DNA from: Verrucomicrobia bacterium UBA3761
GTDB lineage: Bacteria > Verrucomicrobiota > Kiritimatiellia > RFP12 > UBA1067
Length of the DNA: 42,949 nt
Direction of reading: 5' to 3'
Assembly (NCBI GenBank): GCA_002371135.1
Contig: DFGB01000042.1
Span: 1-42,949, forward strand
In this document: one piece after another, positions 30,861 to 38,896 of the stretch
How the letters are laid out: the number at the start of each line of letters is the position of its first letter
Position numbering within the stretch: position 1 is the stretch's first letter
The notes under the pieces: generated by a model
What the model saw: the letters and a program-made list of their open reading frames with translations, nothing else
Told to the model about the DNA's origin: nothing
The model's database searches: none
Program-made: the position numbers and the translations under genes

Positions 30861-32258
30861 TCATATCCTGAACGATTGGCCGGGGAGGGGGGCGACGGCG
30901 TTGGGAATACCGTGCTCCTTGAGTATTTCCACCATCGCGTCGACTTTTTCGTCTTCGCCGTGGACGGCAAAGGCGTGGCGGACGTTGTCCTTGATTTCGG
31001 AGAGCCAGTTGATGAGGCCGTTGCGGTCGGCATGTGCCGAGAGCGCGTTTATCACCTCGACTTGCGCCTTGAGGGCGACTTCCTCTCCGAGCACCTTTAT
31101 CGTCTCGCGTTTTTCGACGATGCGCCGGCCGAGAGTGTTCTCCGCCTGGAAGCCGGCGATGAGGATGATGTTGTCCGGGTCGGTGGCGCAGTGCTTGAGA
31201 TGGTGCAGCACTCTTCCGCCTTCGCACATTCCGGACGCGGCGATGATGATCATCGGCCCTGGCGCGTCGTTGAGCGCCATCGATTCCTCCGGCGTCCCCA
31301 CGAATTCCATGCCAGGGAAGGAGAGCGGGTCCACGCCTTCCATGATGAGGCGTCTGGCGTCGTCGTTGTAGACCTCGCGATGCGAAGCGTAGATGCGCGT
31401 CGCCTTTTGCGAGAGGGGGGAGTCGATGTAGACCTTGACCTCGCGGGGGACTTTGCCTTTCGCGTTCAGACGGTTCAAGTAGTAGACGATCTGCTGCGTC
31501 CTGCCGACGGAGAAGGCCGGGATGAGGAGCTTCGAGTTGTGGCGGTCGATGTATCGCAGGTACTTCTCGAGGCGGAGTTCGACGTCGTCGGCGCTCGGGT
31601 GGAAGCGGTCGGCGTAGGTGGATTCGATGATTAGCACGTCGGCGCCGGCCGGGTATTCGCAATGGCGGATGATGGGCTGGTTGCTCTGGCCGAGGTCGCC
31701 GGAGAAGAGAAGGCGGTGGCTCTTGCCGCTGTCGCCGGAGATGTCGAGCTGGACGATGGCCGAGCCGAGAATGTGGCCGGCGTTGAAAAATTCGAGCGTG
31801 ATGCCGCGTGAAATCTCCTTCGGCGTGTGCATGTGGAGCGGCGTGAAAAGCTGCATGAGCGCATCGACGTCGCGCTCGTCGTATAGCGGCTCGAACAACT
31901 TCTTCCCTTCGCGCCTGCGCTTCTTGTTGATGTAGTCGAGGTCGCGCTTCTGGAGAAAGCACGAATCGCGCAGCATCACATCGCAGAGCTCCACTGTCGA
32001 TTGTCTCGCGAAGACGCGCCCGCGGAAGCCCTGCCTGACGAGTTGCGGCAGGTTGCCGGAGTGGTCGATGTGGGCATGCGAGAGGATTACATAGTCGATC
32101 GTCTTGGGGTCGACCGGCAGGTTGCGGTTTTTCTCGAACGCCTCTTTGCGGTGGCCCTGGTAGAGGCCGCAATCGAGGAGTATGCGTTTGCCGCAGGCTT
32201 CCAATAGATGCATGGAGCCGGTTGTAGTGTGCGCCGCGCCGTAGAATGTAAGTTTCAT
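30861..32258 (-). CDS. Beta-CASP metallo-beta-lactamase RNase-like protein
   Basis: 465 residues. The MBL core has HAHIDHSG (about residues 61-68), AGHILGSA and FSGDLGQSNQP; the beta-CASP insert has IPAFSVGRTQQIVYYL and ASGMCEGGRVLHHL; the C-terminal end has NALSAHADRNGLINW. This is the layout of CPSF73-like or YSH1-type prokaryotic MBL-fold RNA metallo-hydrolases, which cut RNA using two zinc ions. There is no ribosome site; its start lies 22 bases beyond the GH43 stop, so it is the third gene of a leftward run. The RNA target is not known. Confidence 0.9.
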   Translation of the reverse strand: MKLTFYGAAHTTTGSMHLLEACGKRILLDCGLYQGHRKEAFEKNRNLPVDPKTIDYVILSHAHIDHSGNLPQLVRQGFRGRVFARQSTVELCDVMLRDSCFLQKRDLDYINKKRRREGKKLFEPLYDERDVDALMQLFTPLHMHTPKEISRGITLEFFNAGHILGSAIVQLDISGDSGKSHRLLFSGDLGQSNQPIIRHCEYPAGADVLIIESTYADRFHPSADDVELRLEKYLRYIDRHNSKLLIPAFSVGRTQQIVYYLNRLNAKGKVPREVKVYIDSPLSQKATRIYASHREVYNDDARRLIMEGVDPLSFPGMEFVGTPEESMALNDAPGPMIIIAASGMCEGGRVLHHLKHCATDPDNIILIAGFQAENTLGRRIVEKRETIKVLGEEVALKAQVEVINALSAHADRNGLINWLSEIKDNVRHAFAVHGEDEKVDAMVEILKEHGIPNAVAPLPGQSFRI

Positions 32259-32279
32259 GATTAGTCGATAGTTGATATT

Positions 32280-33821
32280 TTACTTGCTTTTCGCTCCCCA
32301 GAGCGTGAGTTGATTGTCGTCGCCGAGGGCGGTGAAGACCGGGGTCTTGTTGTCGGTGCCGTCGACGGCCTGGACGAGCGCGACGCCGCGGTAGGTGTCG
32401 TCGCCGTCGAATGTGATGTTGATGTATGGAGAGTTGTGTTCGAGTTCCCACTTGCCGGTGCGGGCGCCTGAGATGGTGCGGTCCGGCTTGAGGGTGATGC
32501 GTTCCGGGCGGACGCAGTCGAGGTGCGCGTGGTCGATGCCGAGGCGGTGGAGGATTATATCGTAGTCGCCGGCGACGGCGCTCTTTGCGAGCCCGTGCTT
32601 GTCGAGCCGTTCGCCGCGGAAGCGGAAGGGAGCGGCGACGAGCCAGCCGTCCTTGTTCAGGAAAAGCTGGTGGACGCGAATGTAGTGGCCCTCGTGGCCG
32701 GCCGTGGTGCGCGTGTGGTAGACGATGTATGCGCGGCCGTCCGCATCGACTAGCGCCGAGTTGTGGCCTTGCGCCACCATGCCATGCTCGTCGCCGTTCC
32801 ATTTGTACGCGCCGAACAGCCGCACCCCGACCGGGTCGTTGAAGTTGTGGCGGCTCGTATCGTAGAACGTCGCATTCCCCCGCTTGTCGCGGTACGGCCC
32901 GCCTGGCTTCTGCGAACGGAACACCCGCACGTTGTAACCGCCTTTCGCATCGAGCTTGCCGTACGAGATGAAGAGCCAATACCAGTCGCCGATCTTTTGG
33001 ATATACGAGCCCTCGCCCGAGGCGTACTGGCCGCCGGCGATTTTGCGTCCGAAGTATGCGTCGGAGTGGAGGTTCGTCGGGTAGCGGACTTTCTCGTCCC
33101 TGAGCCCCGTCTTCTCGTCGAGCGCCAGCATGAAAATCCCGCCCGACCACGAGCCGTATATCATGAGCAGGCGGCCGTTGTCGTCGTAGAAGACGCACGG
33201 ATCGATGCAGTTGGGGTACATGAAGCCCCATTTGCCGTTTTTGACTCCGTGGTCGATGTAGCGCTGCGGGAGGGCCTTCGTGTGGAGGACGCGCGAGACG
33301 TCGGTCTCCATCCAGTTCGCCTGCGTGAAGCCTCCGTAGACGACGGAGCCCGCGTAGTCGTAGGGGCCTTCGATTTTGTCGGCGGTCAAAAGGACGATGT
33401 TCGATTGCCAGTGGTCGCCGTTGGCGGAAAGATAGACGCAATACTTGCGCATCTTCTTGTTGTATATGACGTCCGGCGCCCAGAGGTAGCCGTAGGAATC
33501 GTGCGAAGCGGCGTCGTCGTTGTAGGCGCGGATTTTGTCGAGGACGTCTGGGGCGATGGCGTCGCGCAGGGTCTTCGTCTGCTTCCAGCTGATGAGGTTC
33601 CGGGATTCTGCGCTTGCGAGGTGGGTGCCGAAGATGATGTATTTGCCGTCCTTGTCGCGGAATATGGAGGGGTCGTGGACGCTTGCGGTCCTGACCCATC
33701 CCTTCGGCGGACGGAAAAAGCCGCGTCTGCCGTCGTCCTCGCCGCCGCAAAGCGCCGCGCCGCCTGCGCAGACGCAAGCGCCCAGGATTGCGATCGCCCG
33801 CAATATTCTAGTCGGCGTCAT
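32280..33821 (-). CDS. Secreted GH43-family glycoside hydrolase (arabinan type)
   Basis: 513 residues from ATG 33821, which overlaps the ABC-F gene end by 14 bases; the open frame reaching 34142 is only a shadow of that gene. The N-terminus is a signal or lipoprotein peptide (ILRAIAILGACVCAGG, with LGAC a possible lipobox). The five-bladed propeller has the GH43 acids: Asp in SVHDPSIFRDKDGKYII, Asp in CIDPCVFYDDNGRLL, Glu in YASGEGSYIQKIGDWYWL. A C-terminal beta-sandwich like that of endo-arabinanases follows (about residues 400-513). It probably cleaves arabinan-type plant polysaccharide outside the cytoplasm. Its place between an ABC-F ATPase and an RNase-like gene is odd for a polysaccharide enzyme. 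Confidence 0.85.
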   Translation of the reverse strand: MTPTRILRAIAILGACVCAGGAALCGGEDDGRRGFFRPPKGWVRTASVHDPSIFRDKDGKYIIFGTHLASAESRNLISWKQTKTLRDAIAPDVLDKIRAYNDDAASHDSYGYLWAPDVIYNKKMRKYCVYLSANGDHWQSNIVLLTADKIEGPYDYAGSVVYGGFTQANWMETDVSRVLHTKALPQRYIDHGVKNGKWGFMYPNCIDPCVFYDDNGRLLMIYGSWSGGIFMLALDEKTGLRDEKVRYPTNLHSDAYFGRKIAGGQYASGEGSYIQKIGDWYWLFISYGKLDAKGGYNVRVFRSQKPGGPYRDKRGNATFYDTSRHNFNDPVGVRLFGAYKWNGDEHGMVAQGHNSALVDADGRAYIVYHTRTTAGHEGHYIRVHQLFLNKDGWLVAAPFRFRGERLDKHGLAKSAVAGDYDIILHRLGIDHAHLDCVRPERITLKPDRTISGARTGKWELEHNSPYINITFDGDDTYRGVALVQAVDGTDNKTPVFTALGDDNQLTLWGAKSK

Positions 33822-35775
33822 CGGCGGAGGATTTTTCGTTTTGCAGTTCTTCGAGTTTCGTCGCGGCGTCTTCCCAGTCGGCGGTGTAGCGGTCGATTTC
33901 GGCCTGGATGACGCGGACCTTCCTGTTCGCTTCGGCGAAATCGGTGTCCGGCTTGGGGTTGAAGAGTTCGGCGCTGGCTTCGTCGAGCGCGGTCTGGAGT
34001 TCGTCGATTTTGCGTTCGGCGGTGGCGACGCGGCGCTTGAGTTCCTTGACAACCGGGGCGAGTCTGGCGCGTTCTTCCGCGCGCTGGCGGCGCAGGTCTT
34101 TCTTGGAAAGGCGCTCGTCGGCGCCGGGTTTGAGCGCTTCAATCTTCTTGGCGGCGGGGGCGGCGGCGCGGCGTTCGGCCGTCTTCTCGATGTAGTAGTC
34201 GTAGCCGCCGGGGAATTGCGCGATCCCTTCGCGCGTTATTTCGATGACGCTCGTCGCGACGGCCCGGACGAATTCGATGTCGTGCGAGACGAGAAGGATG
34301 GTGCCTTTGTATTTCTGGAGGACGTCCTGGAGCATGCGGCGGCCGTCGAGGTCGAGGTGCGTCGTCGGTTCGTCGAGGAGCAGGAAATTCGGCGCGGCGA
34401 GGAAGAGACGCAGGAACGCGAGGCGGATTTTCTCGCCGCCGGAGAGGACGCCCGCAGGTTTCTCCACGTCGTTCTCGTCGAACCCGAACGCGCCGAGCTG
34501 GTTGCGGAAATTCTTCTCCGGCCCGCCGCCCGCCGCGTCCCATGCGTTCTTCGCGTTGCGGTAGACCGAGACGTCCGGCGGAATCGTCTCGGCAAACTCC
34601 TGGCTGAGGTAGCCCGGCGTCACGTTGTGGCCGAGCACCGCCTTGCCGCCCGTCGGCTTGCGCGTGCCGGCGATGATGCGCATGAGCGTCGTCTTGCCGA
34701 GGCCGTTGTAGCCGATGAGCGCCACCTTGTCGCCGCGGTCGATTTTGAAACTTATGCCGTCCAGGACGTTGCGCACGCCGTCGTACGAGAATTGCAAATC
34801 TTCGCAGCGGAACATCTCGATGCCGCTCGGCGGCGGTTCGGCGAGGCGCAGGCGTCCGGAGTGGATGTGGCGCTTCGGGAGGACGATGCGCTCTTCGTCG
34901 AGCTTGTCGATGAGTTTCTGGCGGCTCTGCGCCTGCGCGGCTTTCGTCGCCTGGGCGCGGAAGCGGTCCACGAAACGCTGGAGCTGCTCGCGGTGGTGGT
35001 CCTGGTTGGCCTTGGCCTGGAGGAGGTGGCGGTAGCGCACTTCGCGCTCTTCGAGGTAGTAGTCGAGCCCGCCTTCGTAGCGCGTCACGGTGTTGGCGTC
35101 GACCTCGACGATGATCGAGGTGAGCGTGCGCAGAAGGAAGCGGTCGTGCGAAATCAGCATCAGCGTGCCGTCGTAGGCCTTGAGGAACTTCTGCAGCCAG
35201 TCGACGGCGGGCAGGTCGAGGTAGTTCGACGGCTCGTCGAGAAGAAGCAGGTCGGGATGGGAGGCGAGCACGCGCGAGAGCTCCGCCCTCATGCGCCAGC
35301 CGCCCGAGAACGACTTGAAGGGCTTTGAAAATTCCTCCGCGGAGAACCCGAGCCCGCCCAGCGCCACCTTGACGCGGGTTTCGATGTCGTAGCCGCCCAG
35401 GTGCTCGAACGACGTCTGGAGTTCGCCGTAGCGCTTCATTTTCGCCGGGTCGGAGAGGTCGCCTTCGAGCGCGGCCATCTCCTGTTCCATTTCGGCGAGG
35501 CCCGGTATGCCCCTGAGAGAGTATTCGAGCAAAGTTTCTGCTTCGGAGTCGGGCTCCGGGTTCTGGCGGGTGAAGCCAATGCGCGGCGAGCCTTCGATCG
35601 TGAGCGAGCCGGAGTCGGTCGAGATTTCGCCGAGGATGATTTTGAAAAGGGTGGACTTGCCGCTGCCGTTCGGTCCGACAATCCCGACGCGCTCGCCGCC
35701 GTTCACGCGAAACGTCACGCCCCCGAGGACGTCCTGGTGGCCGTAGTGTACGCTTATATCCTTGAAATCGAGCAT
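33808..35775 (-). CDS. ABC-F family ATPase
   Basis: 655 residues with two ABC domains and no membrane segments. Walker A GPNGSGKST (near residue 35) and GYNGLGKTT (near 357), signature FSGGWRMR and LSGGEKIRL, and Walker B LLLDEPSNYLDL and LLLDEPTTHLDL. The interdomain linker is long and charged, and a C-terminal coiled coil follows (about 555-650). ABC-F proteins act on ribosomes, in translation control or antibiotic protection; the C-terminal extension resembles Uup/YdiF-type members. AGGAAA lies upstream of ATG 35775. It leads the leftward run with GH43 and the MBL nuclease. Confidence 0.93.
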   Translation of the reverse strand: MLDFKDISVHYGHQDVLGGVTFRVNGGERVGIVGPNGSGKSTLFKIILGEISTDSGSLTIEGSPRIGFTRQNPEPDSEAETLLEYSLRGIPGLAEMEQEMAALEGDLSDPAKMKRYGELQTSFEHLGGYDIETRVKVALGGLGFSAEEFSKPFKSFSGGWRMRAELSRVLASHPDLLLLDEPSNYLDLPAVDWLQKFLKAYDGTLMLISHDRFLLRTLTSIIVEVDANTVTRYEGGLDYYLEEREVRYRHLLQAKANQDHHREQLQRFVDRFRAQATKAAQAQSRQKLIDKLDEERIVLPKRHIHSGRLRLAEPPPSGIEMFRCEDLQFSYDGVRNVLDGISFKIDRGDKVALIGYNGLGKTTLMRIIAGTRKPTGGKAVLGHNVTPGYLSQEFAETIPPDVSVYRNAKNAWDAAGGGPEKNFRNQLGAFGFDENDVEKPAGVLSGGEKIRLAFLRLFLAAPNFLLLDEPTTHLDLDGRRMLQDVLQKYKGTILLVSHDIEFVRAVATSVIEITREGIAQFPGGYDYYIEKTAERRAAAPAAKKIEALKPGADERLSKKDLRRQRAEERARLAPVVKELKRRVATAERKIDELQTALDEASAELFNPKPDTDFAEANRKVRVIQAEIDRYTADWEDAATKLEELQNEKSSADDAD

Positions 35776-35803
35776 TGTGCAGATTTTCCGGTTTCCTGTT
35801 TTT

Positions 35804-35875
35804 CGATTGCTTCAAGCCGTTCTTTTATCGCAGAGACGCGGAGACCCGGAAGTATGCAGAGTATTGAAGCAATCG
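35804..35875. repeat. ~75-bp palindromic element, copy A
   Basis: CGATTGCTTCAA (35804-35815) and TTGAAGCAATCG (35864-35875) are inverted ends; inside are GCCGTTCTTTTATCGCAGAG and octamer CGCAGAGA words. The same element occurs in opposite orientation at 37360-37427. Further CTCTGCGT words and a CCGGTTT/AAACCGG pair surround it (35773-35935). Confidence 0.7.
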
Positions 35876-35958
35876 GAAATTCTCTTTCGGGCGCTCTGCG
35901 TCTCTGCGTCTCTGCGATTGAAAAACCGGAAAACCGCAAATCGGAAAACCATCTCTTT

Positions 35959-36729
35959 TCAGACTTCCCATGTTTTGCCGGGCATTGATTGCGAGAGGAT
36001 TTCGAGTTGCACGCCGGGATGCTTTGCGAGCGCGGCGCGGACCGCGCGCTCGGCGAGGTGCGGCTCGTTGCACTGTTCGGAGAGGTGCGCGAGCGAGAGG
36101 CGTTTCAATTTCGGAGAGGCGTATTTCGCCACGAGAGCGGCGCATTGGTCGTTCGAGAGGTGTCCGAGCGGCCCGAGGATGCGGCGCTTGAGGCTTTCCG
36201 GACGCGACGAGGCCATGACGAGCGTCGGCTCGTGGTTCGACTCCAGCGTGGCGGCGTCGGCCTGCGCTAGGAGGCGGCCGACGGATTCGAGCGGCGCGCC
36301 GAGATCGGTCGCGTGGAAGTATGTCTTGCCTTCCGCGCGCACGAGATACCCGACCGGATCGGCGACATCGTGCGAAATTGCAAAAGGCAGGATGGAGAAT
36401 GGCCCCAGCTCGAACTCCTGGGCGTTTTCGAATATGCAGAACCCGCCCGCATCCGGGCAGAGCGCGCCTATCGCGTCGGCCGTGAGGGCGTTTGCGAAGA
36501 AGGGCGTGTCCGGGTGGCGTTTGCGGAAGTCCCCGAGGCCGCTCGCGTGGTCGGTGTGCTCGTGGGTCAGGAGGACGCCCGCGATGGCGCCTTCGTCGAA
36601 GCCCGCCGCCTTTATTCTGGAGGCGAGCCGCCTGTGCGAGATGCCGCAGTCGATGAGTAGCGCCGTCCCCTGCGCTTCCACTATATAGGCGTTGCCCTTG
36701 CTGCCGCTTGCGAGTCCCGCAGTCTTCAT
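35959..36729 (-). CDS. WalJ/YycJ-like MBL-fold hydrolase
   Basis: 256 residues from ATG 36729. MBL fold with THEHTDHASG near residue 57, ISHD, ATDLGAP, LESNHEP and LAHLSEQCNEP, matching the WalJ (VicX, YycJ) group, predicted nucleic-acid exonucleases sometimes linked to replication-division coordination. The longer frame to 36792 is rejected because it overlaps the nitroreductase and lacks family residues. It starts one base after the nitroreductase stop, so translation is coupled. Confidence 0.88.
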   Translation of the reverse strand: MKTAGLASGSKGNAYIVEAQGTALLIDCGISHRRLASRIKAAGFDEGAIAGVLLTHEHTDHASGLGDFRKRHPDTPFFANALTADAIGALCPDAGGFCIFENAQEFELGPFSILPFAISHDVADPVGYLVRAEGKTYFHATDLGAPLESVGRLLAQADAATLESNHEPTLVMASSRPESLKRRILGPLGHLSNDQCAALVAKYASPKLKRLSLAHLSEQCNEPHLAERAVRAALAKHPGVQLEILSQSMPGKTWEV

Positions 36730-36730
36730 C

Positions 36731-37264
36731 CTATAGCGTCCTGTAGCGGCCGGGTTTGATTTCGTATGCGGCCGGGAGGGGCCCGTCGGCATATCCCAGC
36801 GCGAGATGCCCCACGCCTTCCCATTCGCCTTCGAGACCGAGGCGCGAGAGGATCTTCGCCCCGAGGGGGCCGGCCATTTCCTCCTTTGCGCGGTGGATCC
36901 AGCACGAGGCGAGGCCGAGGTCGTGCGCTTTGAGCATCATGTTGCCGAGCGCGAGAGAGCCATCGTATGTCGCGGTGCTGTTGGCCTTGTTGGCGATCAC
37001 GAGCAGCATGACGGGCGCGCCGTAGAATGGATCCGGCCCGCGGTCCGGCGACGGCGGCGCACCCTGGATGCGCGCGTTCTCGGCCGTTATCTCGGCCTTC
37101 AGCGCCGGGTCGTCGATGCGGACTATCACGCTGGATTGCTGCTTGCGTCCGGTCGGCGCGAGAAGCCCGGCCTCGACCACGGCGTCCACCATTTCCTTCG
37201 GCGGCATGTCTTTCTTGAACCGCCTCGCGCTTCTGCGCGTCTTTATCGCTTCGTCGAGTGTCAT
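36731..37264 (-). CDS. Nitroreductase-family FMN oxidoreductase
   Basis: 177 residues from ATG 37264 (MTLDEAIKTRRSARRFK); the much longer frame to 38125 is antisense to purB and not real. Family marks: RRSARRF at the start, APTGRKQQS (FMN phosphate contacts), ALGNMMLKAHDLGLASCWIH, and the C-terminal LGYADGP. It belongs to the small single-domain nitroreductases that reduce quinones or nitro compounds with NAD(P)H. The substrate cannot be told. No clear ribosome site. It is upstream of and coupled to the WalJ-like gene. Confidence 0.85.
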   Translation of the reverse strand: MTLDEAIKTRRSARRFKKDMPPKEMVDAVVEAGLLAPTGRKQQSSVIVRIDDPALKAEITAENARIQGAPPSPDRGPDPFYGAPVMLLVIANKANSTATYDGSLALGNMMLKAHDLGLASCWIHRAKEEMAGPLGAKILSRLGLEGEWEGVGHLALGYADGPLPAAYEIKPGRYRTL

Positions 37265-37359
37265 GGAAATTCGATGTTGGGGAATTGTTTTCAAGTCGTC
37301 GCAAGGTAGTATAGCAAATTTCGTCCGTGCTTGTAAAGCGCGGAGAATTTTCGATTTTT

Positions 37360-37427
37360 CGATTGCTTCAAGACTCTGCGTACTCTGCGTCTCTGCGATA
37401 AAAAAAAGAACGGCTTGAAAGCAATCG
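37360..37427. repeat. ~75-bp palindromic element, copy B (inverted)
   Basis: CGATTGCTTCAAG and CTTGAAAGCAATCG bound CTCTGCG octamer words and AAGAACGGC. Its complement aligns over nearly the whole length with copy A at 35804-35875, differing mainly in the length of the A/T run. The two lie either side of the WalJ-like and nitroreductase pair. Confidence 0.7.
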
Positions 37428-37461
37428 AAAAATCCCCTCGCCTCTTCCCTCTTCCCCCCAA

Positions 37462-37480
37462 ATATGGTATAATAGCGGCC
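37462..37480 (+). promoter_or_regulatory. Extended -10 promoter of purB, probably leaderless
   Basis: TATGGTATAATA with TATAAT at 37468-37473; the ATG at 37481 is seven bases after the hexamer, about where transcription begins. No ribosome site is possible. Confidence 0.65.
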
Positions 37481-38845
37481 ATGAACAACGATCCTATTTG
37501 CAACATATCGCCGATTGATGGAAGATACGCGTCGAAGTGCGACGAATTGAAGGAGATATTCTCCGAGTTCGGGCTCGTGAAGAGGCGCGTGAGAGTCGAG
37601 GTCGAGTGGCTCAAGGCGCTTTCGGCGGCGGCGGAAATCAAGGAATGCGCGGCGCTGACGCCCGGAGAAACCGCACGGCTGGACGCGATCGCGTCCGGGT
37701 TTTCGGTCGAGGATGCGTTGCGGGTGAAGGAGATCGAGCGCACGACGAACCACGATGTGAAGGCGGTGGAGTATTTTCTGAAGGAGGCGATCGCCGGGAC
37801 GTCGCTCGAATCGCGCTCCGAGTTCATCCATTTCGCCTGCACGAGCGAGGACATCAACAACATGGCGCACGCGCTCATGCTGGCGGACGGCCGAGAAAAA
37901 CTGCTCTCGCTCGCCGGCGAGGTGCGCGGCAAGATCGCCGCGATGGCTGCGGAGTGGGCGGCGGTGCCGATGCTGGCGCACACGCACGGCCAGCCCGCGT
38001 CGCCGACTACCGTCGGCAAGGAGCTTGCAGTCGTCGCCGCGCGCCTGAAGCGCGAGGAGGACGAAATACGCCGCGTTCGCCTGACTGCGAAGATGAACGG
38101 CGCCGTCGGCAACTACAACGCCCACTTCGCCGCCTACCCGGACGTCGACTGGCCCGCATTCTCCCGCGCCGTCATCGAGTCGCTAGGCCTCGTCCAGAAT
38201 CCGCTCACCATCCAGATCGAGCCGCACGACGCCATCGCCGAACTCTTCGACGCGATCGCCCGCTGGAATTCCATCCTCCTCGATTTCGACCGCGACGTCT
38301 GGATGTACGTCTCGATGGGCTACTTCAAGCAGCGGACGGTGAAGGGCGAAGTGGGCTCCTCCACGATGCCGCACAAGGTGAACCCGATCGACTTCGAGAA
38401 CTCGGAGGGCAACCTCGGCCTCGCGAACGCCGTCCTCGGTTTCATGGCGCGCAAGCTCCCAGTCTCGCGCATGCAGCGCGACTTGACGGATTCGACGACG
38501 CTGCGCAACATGGGCGTCGGCTTTGCGTACACGTTCATCGCCATCCGCTCGACGCTCAAGGGGCTTGGCAAGCTCGAGCTTAACGCTTCCCGCCTCGCCG
38601 ACGATCTCGACCACAACTGGGAGGTCCTCGCCGAACCCATCCAGACCGTGATGCGCAAGGTCGGCATGGACCATCCCTACGAGCGGCTGAAGGAACTTAC
38701 GCGCGGCCGCCGCGTGACGAAGGAGATAATGCAGGATTTCGTCTCCGCCCTGCCGCTCCCGGAGGAAGACAAGGCCCGCCTCCTCGCCATGACCCCTGCG
38801 AACTACATTGGCAACGCGGCGAAAGCGACGGTTGGAGGGTTCTAG
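37481..38845 (+). CDS. purB: Adenylosuccinate lyase
   Basis: 454 residues from ATG 37481, giving MNNDPICNISPIDGRY as in the PurB of E. coli type. It acts twice in purine synthesis, releasing fumarate from SAICAR and adenylosuccinate. Fumarase/aspartase-superfamily marks: TTNHDVKAVEYFLKE, FACTSEDINNMAH, LAHTHGQPASPTTVGKE, and the loop GSSTMPHKVNPIDFENSEG with the catalytic Ser. The frame could be extended to 37415 but that enters the repeat and promoter. The -10 box ends seven bases from the ATG, so the mRNA is probably leaderless. Confidence 0.96.
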   Translation: MNNDPICNISPIDGRYASKCDELKEIFSEFGLVKRRVRVEVEWLKALSAAAEIKECAALTPGETARLDAIASGFSVEDALRVKEIERTTNHDVKAVEYFLKEAIAGTSLESRSEFIHFACTSEDINNMAHALMLADGREKLLSLAGEVRGKIAAMAAEWAAVPMLAHTHGQPASPTTVGKELAVVAARLKREEDEIRRVRLTAKMNGAVGNYNAHFAAYPDVDWPAFSRAVIESLGLVQNPLTIQIEPHDAIAELFDAIARWNSILLDFDRDVWMYVSMGYFKQRTVKGEVGSSTMPHKVNPIDFENSEGNLGLANAVLGFMARKLPVSRMQRDLTDSTTLRNMGVGFAYTFIAIRSTLKGLGKLELNASRLADDLDHNWEVLAEPIQTVMRKVGMDHPYERLKELTRGRRVTKEIMQDFVSALPLPEEDKARLLAMTPANYIGNAAKATVGGF

Positions 38846-38896
38846 ATTTTCCAGCGGTTCCAGAGCTTCCGGGAAAGAAACCATCAACCCTCAATC

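Noticed and set aside
30784..33777. 997-codon minus-strand open frame
   Set aside because: It overlaps the beta-CASP and GH43 genes in another frame and is Arg/Pro-rich without motifs.
33535..35328. 597-codon plus-strand open frame
   Set aside because: Antisense to the ABC-F gene; composition is typical of a shadow frame.
34139..35815. 558-codon minus-strand open frame
   Set aside because: Same strand, wrong frame over the ABC-F gene; Arg/Pro-rich and lacking family motifs.
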